Positions 49,601-56,106 of a DNA stretch of 64,000 bases are shown in pieces; the first letter of the stretch is position 1; every line of letters starts with the position of its first letter. Origin of the DNA: Alteromonadaceae bacterium M269 (GTDB taxonomy: Bacteria; Pseudomonadota; Gammaproteobacteria; Enterobacterales; Alteromonadaceae); NCBI GenBank assembly GCA_004353515.1, contig SMNZ01000003.1, positions 372,001 to 436,000 on the forward strand, written 5' to 3'. The translations under genes were made by a program, and so were the position numbers. Below the pieces are notes generated by a model, which worked only from the letters and a program-made list of their open reading frames with translations, ran no database searches and was not told the DNA's origin.

Positions 49601-49744
49601 ATGGCGCTCAACGTCGGTACTGGCGCAGAGGTTCAACGGCCTTTGGCAACAGTGGTCATCGGAGGGATAATATCGTCAACCTTGCTTACACTGGTAGTGC
49701 TGCCTGTACTCTATCGACTCATGCATAGTAAAGTAGAACAGTAG
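46634..49744 (+). CDS. czcA: CzcA-like heavy-metal RND pump
   Basis: This 1036-residue proton-driven exporter has the 12-helix RND architecture. The helix-4 motif DFGLIVDGAVIIVEN matches the HME1 (Zn/Co/Cd) signature with the three acidic relay residues. It has the usual long periplasmic loops. It forms the tripartite pump with czcB and czcC. A hairpin at 49749-49776 may terminate transcription. Codon use looks somewhat more GC-rich than in the flanking genes, which may reflect transfer of the island. Confidence 0.95.
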   Translation: MIESILRTSIERKGLVLMLTFLVMGLGFFSYNKLPIDAVPDITNVQVQINTQATGYSPLETEQRITFVVETALAGLPNLSYTRSLSRYGLSQVTVVFDEGTDLYFARNLINTKLGAIKSQLPQGLEPEMGPIATGLGEIFMYTLRAEQNARQENGEAYNAMALREIHDWIVKPQLSLVKGVTEVIAIGGYVKQYHVNPEPLKMLNFGVSLADVHEALARNNANQGAGFIERNGQQILVRSQGQLQTIGDIENVVVKRVNSIPVMVKDIGSVAIGKELRTGAATQEGVETVLGTAMMIVGGNSRAVVQAVAHKVDDIQASLPTGIVIDPVYDRTKLVDKTIDTVQKNLVEGALLVIVVLFVLLGNIRAALITAAVIPLAMLATITGMVNYGVSANLMSLGALDFGLIVDGAVIIVENCIRRLSDAQKRKGGVLPLKERLELVFQATNEVIRPSLFGVLIITVVYIPLFSLTGVEGKMFHPMAATVIMALLAAMVFSITIVPAAVAMFMTGKVSEKESPIIVAGKSVYRPILRGALKFRWFVLVGAASLVVVSIFMATRLGTEFIPQLDEGDIALHAMRIPGTGIEQAVSMQKTLEDKIMSYPQVKTVFAKTGTAEVATDAMPPNVTDTFVMLHPRDEWPNPNLSKAEFVEMLEQDLQGVAGNNYEFTQPIQMRFNELISGVRSDLGIKVFGDDLDTLVASANDILSVLQSIDGVADARLEQVDGIPLFTINSKSIALGRYGLDVTDLQAWLASAVGGNSAGLIFEGDRRFELLVRFDEQTRSNLEAIGNIPIAIPDGGFVPLSEVAELAYSTVPNQISRENGKRRVVVTANVRDRDLGSFVDEAKTQIAEQVDLPAGYWLDYGGTFEQLESASQRLSLVVPATLFVILVLLVVVFGSLRNAFIIFTGVPLALTGGVFSLWLRDMPLSISAGVGFIALSGIAVLNGLVMLSFIKQQFKETGDLITSIVEGAITRLRPVLMTALVASLGFVPMALNVGTGAEVQRPLATVVIGGIISSTLLTLVVLPVLYRLMHSKVEQ

Positions 49745-49748
49745 TGCT

Positions 49749-49776
49749 CTTGGGCATTTATCCATAGATGCCCAAG
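49749..49776 (+). terminator. Hairpin after czcA
   Basis: CTTGGGCAT (49749-49757) pairs perfectly with ATGCCCAAG (49768-49776) around a 10-nt loop, followed by TTTA. The T-run is short, so it is a moderate terminator. Confidence 0.6.
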
Positions 49777-49803
49777 TTTACCCGAACGATTTTTAGGCAA
49801 CTG

Positions 49804-49834
49804 TTGACTCTGTATTAAGTATAGACTTTACAAT
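49804..49834 (+). promoter_or_regulatory. MerR-type promoter 3 (19-bp spacer)
   Basis: TTGACT (49804-49809) and TACAAT (49829-49834) are separated by 19 bp. The spacer end AAGTATAGACTT is the same as in promoter 1. It lies 36 bp before the methyltransferase-like gene, so this gene joins the regulon of the MerR protein 8 kb away. Confidence 0.85.
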
Positions 49835-49869
49835 CATTATTCTTAACGTCATATACGATAAGGATTCAT

Positions 49870-50463
49870 ATGGTTTCGCTTATTTTAATCAGTAGTTTTT
49901 TATTGCTAGCCGTCCTCGGTAGGAGCTTTGTACAATACAAGAGAAATGGTGATTTTGGTATCAGAGCAGCATCTAGAAGCGCCCCGTTAGTAGAAATTTT
50001 GCCGGGGGTTATATTCGTGGTTACATTTTGCCTAGGATTTTGTCTAATTCTGTTTGGTTACTTAGGACGTGTGCCTCTCATATTTGTTCCTTCAACTCCA
50101 TTTCAACTTCTCGGCTCCTTGATTGGCGCTTGCGGAATTGCTGTAACCTTGTTGTCTCAAATTCAAATGGGAGACTCATGGCGTATTGGGGTTGACCAGA
50201 AAGAAACGACAGCACTTATTACTCACGGGATTTACGCAAAGTCTCGCAACCCAATTTACTTCGGTATTTGTCTATTTTGGGTAGGGGTATGTATAACGTT
50301 CCCTCATATACTGCTTTGGGCATGTGCTTTTGTATGTTGGATTTGCATTGAAGTGATTGTTCGAAAAATTGAAGAGCCTTATTTGAAAAATATGCATGGC
50401 GATGATTTTCTAAAATATCAGTCCAAGACCAACCGATACATACCAAAGCTTTTGCGATTTTAG
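49870..50463 (+). CDS. Isoprenylcysteine carboxyl-methyltransferase-family membrane protein
   Basis: A 197-residue protein with about five membrane segments. The C-terminal signature GIYAKSRNPIYFGICLFWVGV and RKIEEPYLKNMHGDDFLKY matches the ICMT/PEMT-like family. Bacterial members are often next to metal-resistance genes, but the substrate is not known. Here a MerR-type promoter at 49804-49834 drives it. Confidence 0.85.
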   Translation: MVSLILISSFLLLAVLGRSFVQYKRNGDFGIRAASRSAPLVEILPGVIFVVTFCLGFCLILFGYLGRVPLIFVPSTPFQLLGSLIGACGIAVTLLSQIQMGDSWRIGVDQKETTALITHGIYAKSRNPIYFGICLFWVGVCITFPHILLWACAFVCWICIEVIVRKIEEPYLKNMHGDDFLKYQSKTNRYIPKLLRF

Positions 50464-51137
50464 TGTTGACGCTTAAATACTAAGGACTTTCGTACTTTAC
50501 ATTTTTTAGGGTGATAGCTGACTATTGCTATCGCCTATTTGGGATCGCAACTCTAAAAAATCCAACTATGACGGCTGTCATAACGTCAGCAAATTTAGAG
50601 CACTTTCAATGAGTATAATGGTTTGAAATATTTATCGTAAAGATGATTTAAATTGCCCTGCTTAATTCAGAAAACTAAATTCTATTTACCTATTTCGTAT
50701 TTTTCGATGCGACAGCTCTTTTATACATCGAGTCTGATTGATTTCTCTAGTAGTAAAGCAAGTTTTCTCTGAGAGAAAAATACCCGTATTTGGCACGGAA
50801 CGAACACATAAACCAATGAATAATCGATTAAAATTAGAATGTCCTGAAATTCGGTTTGTCACATTAGCCGAAACTTAGAAAAGGTAGAGTGAACGGCAGT
50901 TAAACTCAAAAGAGGAGTCGTTGCTCCCCTTGATTGAAAGACTAATTTCATGCAAAAAGAAGCGAACCAAACTATCGATCTAAATGTTCGTTTTTTGTTT
51001 AAATAGGCTCCCGATAGAGCCTGAGATGACAGTTTATGGCACTTAATAGCATTTAAACTAAAAGATTCGTTTCAAGGATAGAACCTCTGAACCAATCTCG
51101 ATTTGTCAATCGTAGTGTTAAATCAAAGTATCACCAA
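50464..51137. other. 674-bp gene-free stretch between the metal island and the defence island
   Basis: There is no gene. A small hairpin (GGCTC/GAGCC at 51007-51022) and an imperfect GC-arm pair near 50910-50935 are present. I see no tRNA, repeat or att-like duplication. It may hold the junction between two independently acquired segments. Confidence 0.5.
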
Positions 51138-51356
51138 CTACTTTTCATAAGACACCAAATCATGCAATTCACACTCAAAATATGAGCACAGTTTATCAAT
51201 AATATCTGTGCTCGTTGATCTAGTCGGCTCTGCCTTTAATCGCAACAGAGTAATTCGACTAACTCCACTATCTGATGCGACTTGATCGATAGTTAGATTT
51301 TTGCCGTCTCGCGCAGCTTTAATAAGTATTTGTTGATTTAGGTTTATTTTTATCAT
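51138..51356 (-). CDS. XRE-type HTH regulator, divergent from the integrase
   Basis: A 72-residue regulator from ATG 51356 (AAGGA ribosome site 9 bases before it). HTH: LTIDQVASDSGVSRITLLRLKAEP, with the end LCSYFECELHDLVSYE typical of short YozG-like regulators. It is divergent from the integrase, and a perfect palindrome lies in the integrase promoter, so it probably represses integrase transcription. Confidence 0.88.
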   Translation of the reverse strand: MIKINLNQQILIKAARDGKNLTIDQVASDSGVSRITLLRLKAEPTRSTSTDIIDKLCSYFECELHDLVSYEK

Positions 51357-51414
51357 TTTGGTAATTCCTTTTGCACGCATGATAGCAAATAAGTGCTCTG
51401 CAACAAAAAACAAG

Positions 51415-51444
51415 TTGACAAAGTATCATAAATGATACTAAAAT
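51415..51444 (+). promoter_or_regulatory. Integrase promoter
   Basis: TTGACA (51415-51420) and TAAAAT (51439-51444) are separated by 18 bp. A perfect operator palindrome fills the spacer. The gene start follows 34 bp later with AAGGGG as ribosome site. Confidence 0.75.
51423..51438. promoter_or_regulatory. Operator palindrome in the integrase promoter spacer
   Basis: GTATCATAAATGATAC has perfect 7-bp arms around a 2-bp centre. Binding here would block RNA polymerase at the integrase promoter. The likely binder is the XRE protein encoded divergently. Confidence 0.6.
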
Positions 51445-51462
51445 ATATCACATAAGATATAT
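51443..51462. promoter_or_regulatory. Second palindrome over the integrase transcription start
   Basis: ATATATC (51443-51449) and GATATAT (51456-51462) are perfect 7-bp arms with a 6-bp spacer. It differs in sequence from the first palindrome and may be a second operator or a leader hairpin. Confidence 0.4.
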
Positions 51463-51477
51463 TAAGGGGTTGAATTT

Positions 51478-52632
51478 ATGGCGAGCATAAACGTGAGGAA
51501 AGAGACTGGTAAGTTATATATCGACTTTCGCTACAACGGTTATAGATGCCGAGAGCAAACGCCGTTGAAGGATACGGCTTCAAATCGACGTGCCCTTAAG
51601 ACAGTTGTAAACAAGATTGAGGCCGAAATACTACTTGGGACATTTGATTACCTAGCAACATTTCCCCAAAGCAGAAAAGCTCGCGAGTTTGCATTAAATG
51701 GAACAACAAAGACATCTTCACTTAAGTTCAGTGAATTTGCGAAAGAGTGGCTTGAGGAACAAAGGCATTGCTGGCGAAAAAGTTACTTGAAGACAGTTTT
51801 TTACCTAGTTCACACTAAGATTAATCCATTTTTTGATAAAGAAATGGTTTGTGGTATCAAGCATCAAGACATTCTTCGGTTTAGAGACTATTTGCTAAAC
51901 AATGATAAGAAAAAGTCTGTTTCTGAAGGCTATGTTAATCGCGTTGTTAGCTTACTTAAATGCATCTTGAAAGAAGCAAGTATCCGCTTTGATATTGCCG
52001 ATCCTGGAGTAAGAATAATACCCCTGAAAACACGAAGATTAGACATCGAACCTTTTTCATTCAGTGAAGTTAGCTCACTGATTGAAACGGTCAACACGAA
52101 GTATAGAGACTATCTTATAGTAAGATTTTTTACAGGCTTGAGAACAGCAGAGTTGCATGGTCTTCGCTGGAGAAATGTCGATTTTATTGGAAGAAAAATT
52201 CGTATAAATGAATCGCTAATAGATGGTGAATTAGACCAAACAAAAAGCAAAAGTAGTGACCGATTTGTCGACATGAATGACCTAGTCCACGCAGCATTTG
52301 TTAGATTAAAAGACGCTAATAAAGCCTCAGCGAACAGCTTTGTATTTATAAATAATGACAAACCTTTCTGTAATAGATATTTCGTTAATAGTATCTGGTA
52401 TCCGTTACTAGACAAGCTTAATCTCAAGAAAAGGCGACCGTATTCAACTAGACATACTGCGGCTTCATTGTGGCTCGCTGCGGGTGAAAATCCAACATGG
52501 ATTGCGAACCAATTAGGACATAGAAACACACAAATGTTATTCGAAGTTTATGCCAGATTTGTTCCTAGCCTGAGTCGAAATGATGGCGAGAAAGCAAATC
52601 AATTATTTAACAAAGTAGGAGTGGAAATATGA
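51478..52632 (+). CDS. Tyrosine site-specific integrase
   Basis: This 384-residue integrase has an N-terminal arm-binding domain of the DUF3596 type (MASINVRKETGKLYIDFRYNG), a SAM-like core-binding domain (about 83-175), and a catalytic domain with Arg222 (GLRTAELHG), Arg325 (STRHTAAS; the usual box-II His is Ser), His348 (LGH) and nucleophile Tyr358 (FEVYARF). It integrates or excises a mobile island. The next gene overlaps its stop by 4 bases. Confidence 0.95.
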   Translation: MASINVRKETGKLYIDFRYNGYRCREQTPLKDTASNRRALKTVVNKIEAEILLGTFDYLATFPQSRKAREFALNGTTKTSSLKFSEFAKEWLEEQRHCWRKSYLKTVFYLVHTKINPFFDKEMVCGIKHQDILRFRDYLLNNDKKKSVSEGYVNRVVSLLKCILKEASIRFDIADPGVRIIPLKTRRLDIEPFSFSEVSSLIETVNTKYRDYLIVRFFTGLRTAELHGLRWRNVDFIGRKIRINESLIDGELDQTKSKSSDRFVDMNDLVHAAFVRLKDANKASANSFVFINNDKPFCNRYFVNSIWYPLLDKLNLKKRRPYSTRHTAASLWLAAGENPTWIANQLGHRNTQMLFEVYARFVPSLSRNDGEKANQLFNKVGVEI

Positions 52633-53465
52633 AGTATCTAGCATTGCCAGCATTTAATAATCTTAAAAATCTTAAGCGTTTTAGCGGGGTCTATCAGCTA
52701 CTAAGCTGTGGGCATGTGGATTTGGCCGATAGCTTTCAATATGAGTTTGATTTGACCGACGGTGCCAACATCCTTACAGTTTTTTCAGCGAAAAATACGA
52801 GTGAATGCCATGACTTTGCTTGCGGTGCTTTTGTTCATGTAGAACTTGTGAGAGACCATAATAATGTGTGGAAAACATTGAATATGAAGGTGGTCAGTAG
52901 CCGATTAGCGCTTCACAGTGTGGGCATAAAAATGGATGTAAAAAAGTTACAAACTCTTCAAAATATGACGTTCGATGAGTTGTTAAACGAGGTTCAATTC
53001 CCTGTTTTTCAGCAGATTATTAGCTTAGCTAATGAAGAGTATAAAGATAAATTCCAAGTGGCTTTTAAAGATGAACATTGGGTAAGTATAAGCGCTTGGA
53101 GATATCTTTGTAATATCCTAGCTGTTGAGTTTGAAAGCGAAGATGAACGTAATTCAGCAGTGATTGTTGGTTTGTTTTATGCGGTATTTATCGACTATGT
53201 AGGACCACATAGAAGGGTTGATTTACTATCGAGCAAAGACACTCTTTATCAATCGTATGTCGAGCAGGTTTTTAGTTTTTTGAAAAAATATTTACCAAAA
53301 CTTGTAGGCGATTTTGAGACTCTAGTGATCAAAACAAGCCCTCTCGTGAGAGCGCCAGGACTTCTTCTTAATGACAAACATTTAGCTGCTATCCAGATCG
53401 TTTGTGCTCAGTCCGTTCAAGCGTTAGGGCATGACCACTACGATGATTTAATGCATGCGGCTTGA
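52629..53465 (+). CDS. Unknown protein translationally coupled to the integrase
   Basis: A 278-residue cytosolic protein. The ATG overlaps the integrase TGA. There is no signal peptide, membrane segment or motif I recognise. It starts MKYLALPAFNNLKNLKRFSG and contains a hydrophobic helical part around 175-200. The tight coupling suggests a role in integration or in element control. It could also be cargo. Confidence 0.8.
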   Translation: MKYLALPAFNNLKNLKRFSGVYQLLSCGHVDLADSFQYEFDLTDGANILTVFSAKNTSECHDFACGAFVHVELVRDHNNVWKTLNMKVVSSRLALHSVGIKMDVKKLQTLQNMTFDELLNEVQFPVFQQIISLANEEYKDKFQVAFKDEHWVSISAWRYLCNILAVEFESEDERNSAVIVGLFYAVFIDYVGPHRRVDLLSSKDTLYQSYVEQVFSFLKKYLPKLVGDFETLVIKTSPLVRAPGLLLNDKHLAAIQIVCAQSVQALGHDHYDDLMHAA

Positions 53466-54182
53466 TAGATATTGTTATATTGCATCCACGACGTTATGAA
53501 CGATGCTGAAGAAATTGCCAGGTAGATTTTTGCAAGCGTTAAGTTCATTTTCGATTGTATTATCAACCTAAGAGTTTCAACTAGAATCGCCCCCAATATT
53601 TTGTATTAGCTATGTTCTCATTTGCAAAAAAGTTAATAGTGAAAACGGTCGCCAGTCCAAGATTAATGTTACTTTTTTTGTGATAGTAGTCTTGGCATTT
53701 TGCCTAAAAACATTCACATTATTTAATGATGCGTTGACTACATTAATTGCATTTAATAGCGTTGAATTGGATCCAAAATCATAAATCACGATGTTGTAGA
53801 TCTTATCCTTTATTGTTAGCCAATTTGGTCTCTTATAAATGATACCTAAATAGCGGAAGCTCCTTGATCTCACCCATGGATATTTAAGAGTTTTTGAATT
53901 CTAGGGTATCACTCATCTCATTTACTCAAAGCGTTACCACTGAATTGGTTCATTGCACAGTTTTTATACCTACTCCCCCCGTTACTACTTAAATTATTTT
54001 TTCAGTAGTAACGCATTGAGTTGATTAAGTAGTAACGTGGTTAAATCTTCAGTAGTAACGCTTTCTGAGAGTTCAGTAGTAACGCATTGGTTTCAGCGAA
54101 AGGGCACGATTTTTCAGGTCATGTACAATAAGCGAGATGCACATACAGCAGATAATGAGTGTTTTTTAACTTTCAATAGGAC
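53466..54182. other. AT-rich gene-free region containing a periodic repeat array
   Basis: I see no convincing gene; an 87-codon minus-strand frame (53610-53873) has no ribosome site or family resemblance. Its right end holds the 24-bp-periodic repeats (53980-54084). Confidence 0.5.
53980..54084. repeat. Five-copy iteron-like array, ~24-bp period
   Basis: The 10-mer AGTAGTAACG occurs at 54004, 54028, 54051 and 54075 (starts), and inverted at 53980-53989. The start-to-start spacing is 24, 24, 23 and 24 bp. The inverted first copy and the next form a 10-bp-arm palindrome with a 14-bp spacer. Such regular spacing fits cooperative binding of a protein on one face of DNA, as in iterons or activator arrays. 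Confidence 0.85.
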
Positions 54183-54464
54183 CTAAAACGCCTTTTGTTT
54201 TTTGTTGAAAAAAATGCCCCATTTATTCACTAAGCTTTTGATAGAGATTGAAGCTAAATGTTTCTCAAAAATTACCATTGAAAGAAAATACTTCAATTCA
54301 TTTGGGTATCTTTTACACCTGTGCAATTTTTCGATAGAAAATATTATGCGTTCATAGAGTTTTATCGCGATATTTTTATCCTGCATTGTCACCTCATGTA
54401 ACAAGATGTCCCTAAATAAAACTAACACAGATTCCATAAGCTTTGCGTTCGAATAGCATCTCAT
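54183..54464 (-). CDS. Possible small basic protein divergent from the CARF regulator
   Basis: A 93-residue open frame, rich in Lys and Ile. A better ribosome site (GAGGTGACAATG) favours an internal start at 54386 giving 67 residues (MQDKNIAIKLYERIIFSIEK). No family is recognised. It is divergent from the CARF regulator, and the inverted repeat at 54474-54505 lies between them. Coding is uncertain. Confidence 0.35.
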   Translation of the reverse strand: MRCYSNAKLMESVLVLFRDILLHEVTMQDKNIAIKLYERIIFSIEKLHRCKRYPNELKYFLSMVIFEKHLASISIKSLVNKWGIFFNKKQKAF

Positions 54465-54473
54465 ATTCTTGCG

Positions 54474-54505
54474 CCCTAAATTTAGGTAAAAAAATTTATT
54501 TAGGG
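54474..54505. promoter_or_regulatory. Inverted repeat upstream of the CARF regulator gene
   Basis: CCCTAAAT (54474-54481) and ATTTAGGG (54498-54505) are perfect 8-bp arms with a 16-bp AT spacer, 41 bp upstream of the regulator start. This may be a self-binding site of the regulator or a promoter operator. Confidence 0.5.
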
Positions 54506-54546
54506 TAAACTAATTTACAAGCGCACAAGCAATAGAACAAAATATA

Positions 54547-56049
54547 GTGAACACATTTTTTTCATGGTTAGGAAATCGCGATTTAGACAACATGGAGCAA
54601 GGCAATGATGCTGCTATTACATCGTTAGTTTTGCAGTCGAAAACTCCTTTCGACAAAGTGGTTATTCTGGCTAATAAAGATGAAGAAAAATGGACGAACT
54701 TCGAGCAATTTCTTAAACGTAAATTGAAAGCAGTAGGACGACCTTGTTTCGATATCAAAGTTTATAAAGCGAATGTCGAAAATCCAATTGATTATAGCGC
54801 CATCGCAATCGAAACTGAAAAATGGTTTCAATGGCTTTCTTCAGAAGCGTCGACTTTAGCCATTAATTTAACGTCTGGTACGCCCGCTATGACGACACTT
54901 TCTGTCTTATATGGTAAGGCCAAAGACAACGTTATTTTTCTACAATCATCACCCAAAAACTCAATTGAGCAAGTAGATATACCTGTTGATTTTGGAAGAG
55001 CTTATTTCAAGTCAACCAGCTCACACATAGCGCATCGAGCTACAACGACGCCATTTATCCAAAATGCTTTCTCAAAACTAACAGCAAAATCAGCTGTTAT
55101 GATTGAATTGGTTGATAAAGCACAACGAATAGCATCATCAGAAGTTCCTGTGCTTATTCTCGGTGAAACGGGAACGGGTAAAGAGCTTATGGCTAATGCT
55201 ATCCACGAGGCAAGTTTGAGAGCCAAAAGGCCATTTAGAATTGTAAACTGCGGTGCATTATCAGAAAGCTTGATTGACTCCACACTGTTTGGACATAAAA
55301 AAGGTGCATTTACAGGCGCTCATAAAGATTTGCCAGGGTTGTTTGAGCAGGCTGATGGTGGAACCCTATTTCTCGACGAAATAGGGGAGATGAAACCAGA
55401 TATTCAAGTAAAACTATTAAGAGCTTTGCAGCAAGGTGAGATAACGCGTTTGGGTGACACTAAAGTCATCCGCGTTGATGTACGAGTAATCGCTGCTACG
55501 CACCAGAATTTAAATACGTTAATCGACCATGGCAACTTCAGAGAGGACTTATTTTATCGCCTTGCTGTTGGCATTATTAATATGCCATCACTTCGCGAAC
55601 GAACAGACGACATTCCAGAGGTCGTTAAGCAACTCACTGATCAAATAAATGAGGCTGCTTCAAAGCATCCGCATTATATAAGTAAGAATATTTCCGAAAG
55701 TGGAATAAAGTTTATTTTATCTCAGGCTTGGCCGGGCAACATACGAGAATTATGGAGTACTCTAAATCGAGCGTTTCTATGGACTGACTCAAAAGTAATT
55801 GGTGAAAAAGAACTAGCTACAGCGGTGATAAATAGAAAAATTAGCCAACAAAATAATGATGTAACGCTCTCTTTTAATGATAAAGTTGATATTGCACAAC
55901 TTACTGAAAATTTTCAAAAAAAATATGTCGAGGCAGCATTAAAAGCAAGTGGGAATGTTAAGAAACATGCTACCCAAATGTTGGGATTAAAGGACCATCA
56001 AACGTTGTCAAACTGGATGAAGCGTTTGGGGGTTGAGAATGAAAAATAA
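54547..56049 (+). CDS. CARF-like domain sigma-54-dependent activator (RtcR-like architecture)
   Basis: This 500-residue protein has three parts. Residues 1-165 form a CARF-like sensor: strand 1 with FFSWLGNRD, and the loop NLTSGTPAM (107-115), the ligand-loop signature of CARF domains. Residues 180-410 are a bacterial enhancer-binding AAA+ domain with Walker A GETGTGKE (206-213), the sigma-54-contacting loop GAFTGA (253-258), Walker B FLDEIGE and WPGNIREL. Residues 465-493 are a Fis-type HTH. RtcR has this layout and senses RNA termini. The start is GTG 54547. The gene lies directly before a sigma-54 promoter for the hsd operon. Confidence 0.88.
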   Translation: MNTFFSWLGNRDLDNMEQGNDAAITSLVLQSKTPFDKVVILANKDEEKWTNFEQFLKRKLKAVGRPCFDIKVYKANVENPIDYSAIAIETEKWFQWLSSEASTLAINLTSGTPAMTTLSVLYGKAKDNVIFLQSSPKNSIEQVDIPVDFGRAYFKSTSSHIAHRATTTPFIQNAFSKLTAKSAVMIELVDKAQRIASSEVPVLILGETGTGKELMANAIHEASLRAKRPFRIVNCGALSESLIDSTLFGHKKGAFTGAHKDLPGLFEQADGGTLFLDEIGEMKPDIQVKLLRALQQGEITRLGDTKVIRVDVRVIAATHQNLNTLIDHGNFREDLFYRLAVGIINMPSLRERTDDIPEVVKQLTDQINEAASKHPHYISKNISESGIKFILSQAWPGNIRELWSTLNRAFLWTDSKVIGEKELATAVINRKISQQNNDVTLSFNDKVDIAQLTENFQKKYVEAALKASGNVKKHATQMLGLKDHQTLSNWMKRLGVENEK

Positions 56050-56064
56050 AAATAATTTCGAATG

Positions 56065-56080
56065 TGGCATTGCATTTGCG
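56065..56080 (+). promoter_or_regulatory. Sigma-54 (-24/-12) promoter of the hsdRMS-SIR2-herA operon
   Basis: TGGCATTGCATTTGCG matches the sigma-54 consensus TGGCACRNNNNTTGCW at the invariant GG (56066-56067) and GC (56078-56079) with correct spacing. Transcription would start near 56091, some 15 bases before hsdR. The upstream gene encodes a sigma-54 activator with GAFTGA. Confidence 0.85.
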
Positions 56081-56106
56081 ATAAGTGATTTAAGGAATAA
56101 TCAGGA

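Noticed and set aside
51007-51022. GGCTC/GAGCC hairpin as a terminator
   Set aside because: Only 5 bp of stem, no T-run, and no gene ending nearby.
53610-53873. 87-codon minus-strand open frame in the AT-rich region
   Set aside because: No ribosome site and no recognisable domain; AT-rich DNA gives such frames by chance.
53980-54084. CRISPR array
   Set aside because: The repeat is only 10 bp with 13-14-bp spacers, too short for CRISPR, and no cas genes are present.
54101-54116. Second sigma-54-like element (GGCACG) just after the repeat array
   Set aside because: The -12 half reads TTCA instead of TTGC, so the essential GC is missing.
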